A stretch of DNA of 64,000 nt from Pyrrhosoma nymphula (Eukaryota > Arthropoda > Insecta > Odonata > Coenagrionidae). The stretch covers positions 143,213,977 through 143,277,976 of the forward strand of contig OY754332.1 in NCBI GenBank assembly GCA_963573305.1. The letters run 5' to 3'. Shown here piece after piece: positions 35,943-46,448 of this stretch (the stretch's first letter is position 1; the number at the start of each line of letters is the position of its first letter). A program made the position numbers and the translations under genes. Under the pieces are notes generated by a model that was not told the origin of the DNA, ran no database searches, and saw only the letters and a program-made list of their open reading frames with translations.

Positions 35943-38877
35943 CCACTCATCTGGGTATTTAAATTCTCGGTTTCCTACCCGTGGTGGGTATTTAATTTAG
36001 AATCGAGGCGTATTTTTACCTTTTTTTAATGGGAAGTTTTAAGCGGTAAAAATAATTTCTAGTTCATAAAATTTAACCAATTTTTTGACCGATTATTGAA
36101 CAACAATGAAGTGATTTTATAATTAATATTAATGAATTAAAAACGTTATTAATTTAAATTATTAAAAATATGTAAATATATATGTAAAATGATAGAATCT
36201 TCGACAATATGATATAAATCCATTGTATATTAACTTGTATAGTTCATATTTGATAAACTTATAATGATTAATATAATTTGAAGGAGTAACATTTTAGTAA
36301 TGCCATAAATTGTTGCTGGCTAATTTTCAATTTTAGCATATTCAACGATAATATGCAGGAATTTGTAGTAATTTCAAAATGGAATGTATTGAATAGGTAA
36401 AGACATCAATGAAGATTTATTATGATGAAAGAGAGTATTTATTAATTTAAAAAATTAATAACAATTAAAAATTGTTTATTTATAATTTATCACCAAGAGT
36501 TTTTACTCTATGCTATATTTTTGAAAATAGTGGTACAGTAGGTGTTTAAAAAATATTTTTAGGAAAAAATCATGAAAAACTACTATTTGTTGTGAAATAT
36601 TTGTTGAATTGCCGGGAAAACAATGGAACCTCCACTTTCTCCTGCACGAACCCAGAGGAGGAACCTAACCTGCATATTCCCCTTCCCGGACGCCCGGCGG
36701 GCGGGAACAGCCTCGACTGCAGGTTGACGTCACCATTCACTCCCTACTAAACTTCCCTTCCTCCTCTGCCCATCACACCCAGCGTGTCACAGTACACATT
36801 GTTAGAATGTACAAGGGTTACAGTAAATCATGCAATGAACACAATCACTAACCTCTATTCAAAGAAAAGAATCACACTAAAAAAAATACATCTAAGGAAG
36901 GATTATCCACGTAAAATTGAAGAAAAACATGTGCATTTCACTAAGTTACCCAGGCAATTGAAATGCAAAAATATAAAATTGAAAACTATTGTATAAGTTT
37001 ATTGCATGAATTATTATGGATAAGGCCGTCCCTCCTGCCATCCCCACCCATGTTTTTGTTATAGCCCTGCGGTAAAACTGATTTTACCACTATTTTCCCT
37101 CTTTTCTCTACTTCACGCGTATCAGTATCATGGAATGTACTTACCACTGTCACATCTCTTTTGTCCTTCCCATTTATGATCTTACCTCAAAATTCCACCG
37201 ATATTTCTCCTTTCTTCAGTTTTGCAAATTTCACGGATTGGGGAAACTCCTTTCTGCTGGAAACCATTGTCCCGACTACGTCAGTTTTACTTTCAACTAG
37301 TTTGTCCACCAATATAGAGCTAGTGTACCAATTATCTAGGAACAAAGTATGTCCCTTTCCCAAAAGGGCATCTGCTAAGTCGAAAATGATACAGGCACTA
37401 ATATTCTCCGCTTTATATCTCTCACTGTACATAGGGTCCTTTCCCATGCAGAAATGAAAATTCCATATATAGCCAGAATTACTTTCGCATACAACAAAAA
37501 CTTTTACACCATATTTATTCTGCATTGAGAGTATATACTGTTTCCAGGAAATACGACCTTTCCACAAAAGTAGAGGTTCATCTACGACCAATATCCTGGT
37601 CAGGAGAGTAAACGATTGCAAATTTATCTCTCAAAAATTGCAAAACTGGGTCTATTTTGAAAATTTTCCTATCGCTAACATTAGCATTGAGCGTGCTGTT
37701 ATCCGCAAAATGTAGAAACTTTAGCAAAAGATGAAATCTATTTTCACTGAATACTTTTGAAAAGAAATGAGTTGCTACGCTATCTCATTTGCTGAAATAA
37801 ATTCCATAATCTGGTTTCACAAATAGTTCGTAACACTCTAGAATGCTCTCCCTATCCTCAATTTTCGAGTCCAGTCTTACCTTCAAACCATGAAACTCGA
37901 ACTTCTCTCTCACTTCTTCATTAGCACTCAAAACTTTGGGGTAACCAGATTGATTTTTTATCTATTCCTCCTCCAGGACATCTTCTCCCTCCTATTGTCT
38001 CGCTGTCACTGACATCAGTATTGTTGTATTCATCGCTGGAACCACTTTCTTCATCACTCTCTTCTAAAAAAAATGAACTATTTATTCAACTGTCGGTTAA
38101 CTCCGTTTTCTTTAGCTTGTCGAAGCTATAATCAGAACCAAAACAAAATTATTTCAAATGAAATATTTTGTATAAAATTACCGGAAAGAACAACAAAACT
38201 GCAAAAATATTCCGCATGTTACTCGAGCAAAGGAAATCTCCAAAAACACCGACAACCGCTACTCCAACACTCAACGGATAACTGGGGACAGCTCTACTGA
38301 TTGAAGATTTTCAAAGCAGCTAATTATACATCTCTTATGTGTGAAACCTAGGAGACCACCCTTTACGAAGGATTAGCAGGGTGGTTTCTTTCGGGAAAAA
38401 CCCGAGCGCGAGGGGTTTGCCGTCGGGAGTAATAACATGAACTATCCTCCCGTCTTGGTACCATAAAATGTTCCGAGGCCAGGAAAAAGGCTGGCTTTGG
38501 GCGCAAGATATTTTAAAATAGCACATACTTCACTGAAATGAATGTTTGGGAACGAGATAGCAAATATGTTTTTGTGACGACCTGAGAATAAGAAAAGCGA
38601 ACGAAGAATCGTAGGGGCAAGGCGAATGCAACCCGCAACACAATTACAACGTTTCAGTACGAGACGTAGAGCTTCACAGAATAGGACGGTAGAACCCATC
38701 TAACGATGGAAGATTAAACTAAAAGGATGCCTCTAAGGCATGCAGTAGCTCTGCGGCGGAATATCACGGCATTACCTTTGCAAATTAACCGAAAATCGTC
38801 ATGACGTATATATACGGCATACCCAGTACCGGAGCAACCGTCCATGACGTATATATACGTCATACCCAGGTGAGTGG
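35943..38877 (-). mobile_element. piggyBac element 1 (2.9 kb), nested in the Tigger
   Basis: TTAA target duplications at 35939-35942 and 38878-38881. Terminal inverted repeats CCACTCATCTGGGTAT and CCACTCACCTGGGTAT (15 of 16). Near the right end, GACGTATATATACG-type palindromes are repeated. Transposase remnant on the complement. Confidence 0.9.
37020..38065 (-). pseudogene. piggyBac transposase remnant
   Basis: The longest frame (37187-37621 on the complement) contains VVDEPLLLWKGRISWKQYIL, then NKYGVKVF and LGKGHTLFLDNWYTSSILV, the regions around the first and second catalytic Asp of piggyBac. Upstream, in other frames, are NRFHLLLKFLHFADN and an acidic N-terminal part. Downstream of a stop come KWKDK-like and YNKNMGG fragments, where the third Asp region should be. 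Several shifts and stops; inactive. Confidence 0.82.
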
Positions 38878-41529
38878 TTAAAAAAAAAGGCTAATTTTGA
38901 ATATGTTGCGAAGTTTTTGCCGTTTTTGCTGATTTGAAAGTTACTAGGACCAATCAGAGACTCCGTACAAACAAGCCAATTAGAAAGGTCGTTGTTGTTT
39001 ATTCAGTTAATTGCATTTTCGGTATTTTGCGTCAAGTGTTAGCAGCGTGGTAAGTGATTTGGTCGGCGTTCTTGAGTTTTACTGCGGTTCATCATCGTGA
39101 GTATATAATTTCTATCTTTTCGAGTGAAAACTGGTTGCTCTCGAGTGTTACTGCGGTTCAATTTCGTAAGATTGGGACTGTCCAAGTGCTAAAAATATTT
39201 TTGGTTGCTAATGAAAAGAATGAAACTTATAGGTTGGCAGCGCAAGTCACGCGAAGTGATTTTCATTTCTTTTTTTTTGTGAACTGGATTGTAATTTGAA
39301 TTTGTGACAGAAGTGTTGTACCTAAATGACCTGGTCACGTGAATAAAGCCTCGAAAAAGTTAACCAGACGTTCCTTTTCTTTCGCTAAAACTATGGACCT
39401 CAACACCAAGAACATACCAATCAGCTGGTAGAATACTTAAATGAATAATTACAATCTTTGCGATTGAAGCCTGGTTTTGCCTTTAGTGGCAATTATTACG
39501 TCTGGTAATTTATCTACTTATTTGCAAGGTAAGTTCGTAATTTATTCTCCACGCTTTTGCAAAAATTGTTATCCATGCTTGATTTATAAAATGTCAAATG
39601 TTGACTATCATATCGCGGGCTTGAAAATTTCTTTAGCATACTTGAAACACATCTAATGCAAAGAAATCCCGTTCAGTGGTAATTTACGTTGCGCGCATTC
39701 CTAAATATTTTTATTGCTGTAGTAACATTATTTTTTTTAATTCGAACGTTTCAAATGTGATTATTGTTTTTTTTCACTCGCCGCCACCTTGAAAATAATT
39801 CTCGATAAAAAGTAGCAGGCGGAAAGAAAACCAAAATATATCGTGCTGTATTTCGGAGCAGTTCTCAAAAACCTTGAATGAACCGCGGATGTGACCGTGT
39901 TAAGTTAGAGTTCTTGAAAGTGGCGGCATAAGAAACTACTATCATTAATTCTAGCGTGTTTGTGATGCATTGGGCGGGAAGATAAAGCCAGTTTATGATT
40001 GGCGTCAACGCGTACTTCACCCTCGAGCTGAATACACAGGTTCCAACCCACTACTACAATTATCACAGCAATTACGAGTTGATAATACACGTACTCGTCC
40101 ATGTTCTCGCTCTTTTGTAGATAGTAAACAAATCAACACATGTTGGCGATCGGCTGCATGTAAACATCTGCATCCAAGCAAAGATGAATGAAGGCGACCA
40201 ATGGTTACCGACGCACATTCTAGTTGACGGCGTTCGTAACAGGATGGCGTCAACGCAAAACAATTCATGGTTAAAGTTTGACGTTCATGCCAACTATAAA
40301 TCGGCCTTTAGAAATTGCAGTAAATGGTATAATTAGCAGGACTTGCTGAAATACCTTCATTGCTATTCCACGGTTTTCTATTAGGGCAAGGGAGCAGTAA
40401 GGATAAAAGTATTCTATCCTCTAATTTTACCTTTAATTGAGTTCTTCATGCCTTTTTTCCTGAAGTTCAAGGTACAAGAAGTAAATTATTTACATTGCCC
40501 CTAGAGTGATGCAACGTGAAAAGCACCTCCGACAAAAGAACTCCCGATAAACGAACTGGAAAATTATCGGTCCCTTGAAATTCGTTTAGTCGAGGTTTCA
40601 CTGTATCTTTTTGTGAAAAATCCTGCAAATGGCGAAAATGACAAAGTAACCCAGTGAAAGTGCAAGGAATCCGCATTTAGTAAATGTAAGAAACATACCC
40701 GTGCGTTGGATAATTATAGATAGATAAGCGTTATAAAATGACCAATATTTAAGCAGGGTATTCGGAGGCCGCGCTTTGTGAGGCTACCGTGGGAGCTTAT
40801 TGGGGCTACGGAAGTAGCTTCGTGACATTTACAGAATATGGGTGGGAGCCTAATAAGCTACCGGTAGCTTCTGCTTGCACTTTCTCCGGTAGCTTCCATG
40901 ATAGAGAATACCGATGGGTGCAAGTAGCTTATTGAAGCATCTTTCCACCAGAAAGCTCTGATGCTTCGAGTTAGAGAATAGGCCCTCAGAAATCTCAGAT
41001 TACCTTTCTGTATTGGGTTATGGCTGGCACTGATATTCCCCCCTCGCCTCTTGGTGCATTACTCATCCACCCAACTATCACCCGGCTCAGGTAACGCGGT
41101 GCTGAGCTTTGGCTTCCCTTGCACGTTTCGTATTGTGGGAATCGTCAGAGTTGACGGTTCCCACCATAAAACACGTGTAAACGAGCCTCACTTTACGATG
41201 TGTTTACTTAACGATCTGCATGCTAGGAATTTCAAAGCACACTGATTTTGTGCGCACCCTTTCAAATTTTCCGTTTCGACCTTTTTTTGTTTTTTTTAAA
41301 TTTGTTATTCACTCAGTATTCTAAGCCTTATTTGTTAACGGGCTACATTTTTTATCTTAGCAACATTTACATATTTAATGAAACATGTTATTTATTATGT
41401 GCTGTTTGCACGATTAGAGTAAATTGAGCAAACGTTGCAGTGATTAGCGTGGCCACCAGTCAGCGCCATCGAGATTACGCAACATTCCTTAAGTCTAGTC
41501 AGGATCACATCTATGACTTTTCAAATTAA

Positions 41530-42080
41530 GGTAGTTTGAGCAAAAAATCACTTCACCTAGAATTTGATGAATTTGAACTCTTTTTAAAGAAAAAACTCAT
41601 CTTTCCAATGATATAAAAATATTTACCCCTTGCCGAACTACTTTCCGAGCACTTTACTTAAAAATATAACCTGTTTTATATGGGATGGATTACGGCCATG
41701 CACTCCAGAGGGAGAATATTGAAAAAATTAGGAATTTCTAACACCTAGAGTTTGTAAAAAAAACTAACTGTATGTAGTTTGTGTTTTCTCGACTATTAAT
41801 AAAAATTAATCAATTACTCACCGCAATAATTTTTACAGAATTGCAAAAAAATACCTGCTGTTTTGAAGGCTTTTCAGTCATACGGCGTGAAAAAATGAGT
41901 CAAGTTTGTGACTGATGTAGATATATTTATTTAATAAATGAGAATTTTGGTCATATATAACTATTTTTGCACCATTAATATTACAATATTTACTTCACAC
42001 TTATTACAGACGCTGAAATTTAAATACAAAATTTGAATGTGTCTCCATTATGACTAGGGAAATATGTTGCTCAAACTACC
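41530..42080. mobile_element. TTAA-flanked MITE (piggyBac-type), 551 bp
   Basis: TTAA at 41526-41529 and 42081-42084 flanks perfect 14-bp inverted repeats GGTAGTTTGAGCAA. No coding capacity. The TTAA duplication is the hallmark of piggyBac-superfamily insertion. Confidence 0.75.
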
Positions 42081-43440
42081 TTAAGGCTTTCATTAGCCAT
42101 TGTAGAAATATCATTTTGTTACCAACTTGTAAAATTATGAGAACTTCCACCGAAGAGTAACTTATTGCAAGAGGGCATTACCTACCAGCGAAGTGATATA
42201 CTTCTTTAATGGATGCGGCTGTTGCGAGATGATAAATCAGATCAATGAAACGAGATTAATTATATTGTAACGTTTCTTGGTAAATGATAGTGACAAACTG
42301 TAATGGCTTACCTAAATATGCATCGAAATTCACTACTCTTATGACTTTGCACCGTAATAATCTGCGTTGCACTGCCATCTAGGTCACTGATTCACTCAGC
42401 TGTTATGTGAATATCAGTCTTCCATGCGAAGTGATATTGTCGACGAAGGGCATAGTTTGGGCACTGTGTTCTTTTCCAACCGCATTAACCATTGGATAGG
42501 AAAACTTGCCAGAAGTAGGTGGTTTATTGTGGGAAGTTTCTGTAGTGACCATGCCCCCTAAAGTACAGCTCAAGCAGAAAATAACAAATAAAATCAAGCA
42601 GGAGATAGTAAACAAACATGATGAGGGTGCTCCAGCTCCAGCACTTTATGTCCTCAGTGTTCTTCTTCTGTGTTTTGTATTCTCTTTCTTGATGTATGGA
42701 TTCCTTTAATAAGGCTGTGAGTCCCTGAGTAAACAACCAAACCCCGATAACTCTCCCAGCCTGGAAGTCAGGTGAGCTGTTTCGAGAAAAGTGCTTTGAG
42801 TGAAGTTTTTCCTCTCTGCTGCTATCTCTATTGTTATTTGGCTTTTCAATCTCTACGGGATGACCTTGACTGGAAGAATGATATCAATGCTGCTGGTTTG
42901 GCATAAGGAGAAGGAATATCTTCGGAAGCGGAGACAGGCAAGCGACGACTGATCCATCAGTCGTCTATGTGTGACTATATGCTACTTCTCACTCATACTT
43001 GGCCTATTCTGTCATAATTCATTATTTAATTTTGTGTATGTACATAACTTTAGTTAGCTCGCAATGTCACTTTCTCGGACGCGTTTATACAGGTATCGTT
43101 ATGGTAATTGCGTTGTAGAGATGATGGCGTGAGAGCCAAAGAAAGATGCCTAATTGCAGGTGCTGAGTAGTAAGAAGAGGTATAATCAAAGTTGAATAAT
43201 TTCTATTCCATGTTCTCCTCCCATTGCTTGAAAGTGCGGTTAAATATTAAGTCGCTGACAAGGAGACATCGCGTGAGTGATGTTAGGGACGCAAATGACG
43301 CAGTTATTTTCTGAAACTAGAGAGAGAATGCGGGAAAAGTGTTACGGCTTTTTTCCATTTGAAGCCGGGTTCGAAAGAAAAATGCAACTAAAGAATTTCC
43401 CTCCGTATAAATCCTTTTAAATGCGGGCGTAAGATAACAG

Positions 43441-43530
43441 AAGCCGTGGCCGAGTGGTTAGAGGCGTTGGACTAACGATCCTTGGACTATGGTGCGGGAT
43501 CGAATCCCAGAACTGTCAAGTTTTTTTTCT
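43441..43530 (+). ncRNA. tRNA-Ser-like sequence with Pol III terminator, left arm
   Basis: GCCGTGGCCGAGTGGTTAGA is the Ser/Leu-type D-arm with a strong box A; GGGATCGAATCCC is a strong box B. The anticodon region TTGGA-CTAACGA-TCC would give AAC, not a Ser anticodon, and the acceptor stem does not close. A run of eight T follows at 43523-43530. Probably a tRNA-derived pseudogene that may still recruit Pol III. Confidence 0.6.
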
Positions 43531-43826
43531 TTCGAGTATTTTATGGAATCTCTGTACATTACCCATTCCCATACAGTTATGGCAGTAACTACAATGTTTT
43601 TTAATTTTCTACCTATTTTCTGGATTTTCAATCAGCCCCTTTGGGAGACTTTTGGAGCTAATTTCGGGATTCTTGTTTGGCCGAAAAGAGTTCACATGCC
43701 GAGAGGCCTTTAATGTGTAAATTTTGAAAATCCAGAAAATAGGTAGAAAATTAAAAAACATTGTCGTTACTGCCATAACTGTATGGGAATGAGTTATGTA
43801 CAGAGACTCCGTAAAATACTCGAAAG

Positions 43827-43916
43827 AAAAAAAAGTTGACACTACTGGGATTCGAACCCGCACCATAGTCCAAGGATCATTAGTCCAACGCCTCTAACCA
43901 CTCAGCCACGGCTTCT
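43827..43916 (-). ncRNA. tRNA-Ser-like sequence with Pol III terminator, right arm
   Basis: Mirror image of the left-arm copy, with box B GGGTTCGAATCCC and eight T after it on the complement. The anticodon-loop position reads AAT instead of AAC. Convergent with the left-arm copy. Confidence 0.6.
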
Positions 43917-44405
43917 GTTGTCTTACGAACGCATTTAAAAGGATTTATACGGAGGGAAATTCTTTAGTTGCATTTTTCTTTCGAACCCGGCTTCAAATGG
44001 AAAAAAGCCGTGACACTTTTCCCGCATTCTCTCTCTAGTTTCAGAAAATAATTGCGTCATTTGCGTCCCTAACATCACTCACGCGATGTCTCCTTGTGAG
44101 ATTGGCTCGCAGTTCGACGGCAAGTATGGAGGCGAGGTGTATCTTGGGTTTTCATGCAATGATATTCTATGTGTTGACAATTTACAACACCTTATTAAAG
44201 TTTAAATATTGGTTAAATAGCATTTTAAATCATTGCATTCCAGCATATTTCGTACCTATACTGTATTGTGTATCACTGAATGTACTGGCGATGATGTAGT
44301 TAAACCGATCAGTCGTCCGGTAATATACTGATTCACTTTATGATTGAATTCACATTACGATCGGTCCTATGGAATGGATTACCATCGTAAAACGGGGGTC
44401 CACTG

Positions 44406-44986
44406 TATTTTTAATAGTATAACAATGGAGTGTAGAGCCCTGCAGCACAGTCTTCTTACTCACAATCAGCAATACTCCTTCTGCTGGTTACACATTACTG
44501 CCTCTGCTAGTGATTCAGTTCATTAACTCAGATATTGGAAAGTGACTGGCCTCAATGATGTATAATCAAAGGCATCTATTCAAGGCCTCTGCATGAGCAG
44601 TATTTGCTGATTAAACTGCAGGAAATTGATGTTTTGGTTCTTCACCTTTGTACTTTTTTAAAAATTGATTAAATTTTTCCATTTAAAAAAAATAAATTAA
44701 ATTTTTAAATGGAAAAATTTAGTTTTGTGGAACAATAAACTGTGTGCAGCCCTAGTCATAATGTTCCCTTGCAGCAGCTTTAATGCAGCCTTTGCAGCTA
44801 CCGAAGCAGTTGCCAAGTATATTTTTCTGCTCAGGGTGAGTGGACAAGTTGGTATATTCACACTCGGTGTACTCAGCAGTGATGTGTTGTACTCTATTGA
44901 AATGGCCATGGAGTGACAGTGGCTGAGTATGAGGGTGGTTTTACAGGTTCTTAATTGAACATTATTAAAATTTTACTATCAATAAC
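44406..44986. other. Intron, nothing recognised
   Basis: AT-rich sequence with a short perfect inverted repeat at about 44660-44720 (AATTTTTCCATTTAAAAA and its complement). No gene or larger element noted. Confidence 0.45.
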
Positions 44987-45000
44987 AACCTATATATTAT

Positions 45001-45193
45001 CTCCATCGTCTCAGGCTCAACCTTGTGGAAGTTCATTTTATAAATGAAAAGGAAAACTTTGCTATATTCCACCAATTTATTCTCAGGTACAACTAGTTTC
45101 GACGCAGCGTACCTGAAGATGACGTCGCTGCGTCGAAACTAGTTGTACCTGAGAATAAATTGGTGGAATATAACAGTTTTCCTTTTCATTTAT
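45001..45193. mobile_element. 193-bp palindromic Penelope-type insertion with 14-bp target duplication
   Basis: The direct repeat AACCTATATATTAT stands at 44987-45000 and 45194-45207. Between them, 45039-45109 and 45126-45193 are inverted arms that match nearly base for base. The motif GTCGAAACTAGTTGTACC with CCTGAAGATGA upstream is the Penelope terminal-repeat signature also seen at about 14270-14320. No protein is encoded. Confidence 0.75.
45111..45160 (+). ncRNA. Candidate hammerhead-like ribozyme motif
   Basis: CTGAAGA fits the hammerhead CUGANGA core, followed by a 4-bp stem GACG/CGTC around TCGCTG, then GAAAC, then flanking segments that can pair (GTAC/GTAC). Penelope-like elements are known to carry hammerhead motifs. 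One unpaired U after the core departs from the ideal. Because the locus is palindromic, most of the same motif (GAAAC side and loop) is also present on the complement at about 45070-45110. Confidence 0.45.
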
Positions 45194-45268
45194 AACCTAT
45201 ATATTATTGCTATGTAAATGTTCTTTTATTGGTCATCAGTGGTGTCATTACCTCTATCTGTGTTTCAG

Positions 45269-45379
45269 AGCTTGTCCGGAGTGTCGTGTCTCTTCGGATT
45301 TTGTCTGTCCAAGTTCTTACTGGGTTGACAACAAAGAGGATAAAGAAAAGCTTATATTAGACTACAAAGATGCTCTTAG
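45269..45379 (+). CDS. Mkrn1: Makorin E3 ligase, fifth visible exon (end of RING)
   Basis: Acceptor CTGTGTTTCAG and donor TTAG|GTAATG. The first base completes Arg with the AG from 27 kb upstream. The peptide ACPECRVSSDFVCPSSYWVD supplies the last Cys pair of the C3HC4 RING and the makorin-typical S-x-F-V-x-P-S-x-Y-W-V block. The stretch DNKEDKEKLILDYKDAL then leads into the last C3H finger. Ends with AG, completed to Ser by the next exon. Phase and sequence continuity across the huge intron are exact. Confidence 0.95.
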
Positions 45380-45419
45380 GTAATGTGGCACCCAAGGTTA
45401 CCAATCTTCCCGAATACAT

Positions 45420-45650
45420 TTATCTTATCAATTCAAACCATTGCAGCTTATAGCAAGAGTCATCTCCTAAGGAGATATACAAGTGTGTGAAGTACACTAC
45501 TGAATAATCATTTACCTGGACTGGAATTTGAATCCAGAGCTCCTGAATTTGCTCTAATAGCTTGAATCCAACTCTAGGGGGAGTATGTGGCCAAAGCACT
45601 AATTGTGAAATCAAGGAATCAGGATTCAAAAACCAATCCAGAGAAATTAT
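45420..45650 (-). mobile_element. tRNA-derived SINE-like element (reverse orientation)
   Basis: The complement contains GGATTCAAGCTATTAGAGCA (box A-like) and GGATTCAAATTCCAG (good box B). AGTTGGATTCAAGC and CAGGAGCTCTGGATTC give it the look of a tRNA-headed SINE. It lies in the 909-bp intron between two makorin exons. The remaining intron to 46288 is plain AT-rich sequence. Confidence 0.5.
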
Positions 45651-46288
45651 TTTTATTTTTCAATTTGAATTTCACACATTTGTGTGTAAATATTGAGTAA
45701 AAAGGAAATAATAGTGAATTGGCTTCCTATTGCCTGAGTGAGATTTTGATTTTCTCTCCATGATACGAGTGTTTTATGTCTTGAATCTGATATGCCCAGT
45801 AATGTTACATAAGTAGATTTTATTTTTCACTTTGTTGCTTTTGTAATGGAATTGGGGATGAAGTCTCATAATTGATGGGAATATTTTCAATGGTAAATTG
45901 CTTGGCAGAATCCTGGGTAATTCATTTGAACTTGTCTTCATAGAAATTTAGCCTCATTCTGCATGTCTAATGGAAGGAAATTAGGGCTTACACTGTCTGC
46001 TATTGAATTTATGTTATGGATATGAAAGCTTGCTGTTCTGCAGTGCTTTATAAGATTTATAATTCTTTTGCAATAAATGAATTCATAGAAATGGCTATTC
46101 ATAATTCCTTATTTTGTCACTTAACAGGATTTAGTGTATTTCTTTAATCTATCTACTCTGTGTAAACTTTTTTGTGTCAATGAGCCTAGAAAGTGTAGTA
46201 CAGTTCATTGTATGGTCCATAACATGTATTTCCCTTAACTTTCGTTGGTGAGTTTCTTTTTCACTTGCACTGTGTACTTGTTTTACAG

Positions 46289-46448
46289 CTCGAAAGATTG
46301 CAAATACTTCCTGCAAGGTCGTGGAAAGTGCCCCTTTGGCAACAAGTGCTTTTACTTGCATGCGTACCCTGATGGTACAAAGGCAGATGTTGGGCCACCT
46401 GTTCGGCAAAGACGGCAGAATGCAGACGGAGAGATTGAAGTGTTTCAA
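46289..46448 (+). CDS. Mkrn1: Makorin E3 ligase, sixth visible exon (C-terminal C3H finger)
   Basis: Acceptor TTGTTTTACAG and donor TTTCAA|GTGAGT; phase 0 at the end. The peptide starts SKDCKYFLQGRGKCPFGNKC and continues FYLHAYPDGTKAD: a C3H finger with spacing C-X9-C-X5-C-X3-H followed by the makorin H-A-Y-P-D-G signature. The rest (RQRRQNADGEIEVFQ) is the Arg-rich tail seen before the C-terminal W-x-(L/F)-I/L-E-E-R block. That final block is not found in the remaining 17.5 kb, so at least one more exon must lie beyond the window. Confidence 0.95.

Larger units (their letters stand above)
35740..40603. mobile_element. Tigger/pogo element inserted in copy C, itself split by a piggyBac
   Basis: TA-flanked inverted ends CAGTGAAACCTCTACCTAAC and GTTTAGTCGAGGTTTCACTG. 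Subterminal ACGAAC/AACGAA repeats and a GGTCCC motif occur at both ends. In copies A and B the same site reads uninterrupted (CCAGTTAATTTC), confirming insertion. After removing the internal piggyBac about 1.9 kb remains; I found no convincing transposase in it. Confidence 0.85.
29074..41188 (+). repeat. Tandem unit, diverged copy C with insertions and a truncated 3' end
   Basis: Clearly homologous to A and B from 29074, with scattered substitutions and small indels throughout. It is opened at 31040-33412 and at 35740-40603. Homology ends at about 41188, inside the segment that corresponds to about 23360 in copy A. The Tigger-type right terminus is therefore missing and is replaced by other sequence. 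Much older than the A/B duplication. Confidence 0.88.
43258..44097. mobile_element. 840-bp foldback with two convergent tRNA-like sequences
   Basis: Two inverted arms of about 373 bp (43258-43630 and 43724-44097) surround a 93-bp centre. They match at almost every position (for example ACAAGGAGACATCGCG at the ends and CCATTTGAAGCCGGG inside). Each arm contains one tRNA-like sequence pointing to the centre. The open frames in both arms are the same non-coding sequence read in mirror image. No clear target duplication. Confidence 0.85.
41189..44405 (+). mobile_element. Chimeric Tigger fragment joined to the end of copy C
   Basis: The right terminus ACGGGGGTCCACTG before TA (44392-44405) with TTACGATCGGTCC nearby is Tigger-type. 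The + strand at about 42551 starts MPPKVQLKQKITNKIKQEIV, like the first residues of Tigger transposases, and soon decays. No matching left terminus was found; the segment begins abruptly at about 41188. It has received a TTAA MITE (41530-42080) and the foldback at 43258-44097. Confidence 0.5.

Noticed and set aside
43441..43517. Functional tRNA-Ser gene
   Set aside because: The acceptor stem does not close and the anticodon position is not a Ser anticodon; kept only as a tRNA-like sequence.
43489..43866. Two similar open frames in opposite orientation
   Set aside because: They are the same arm of the foldback read in mirror image, include the tRNA-like 3' part and have no protein family.
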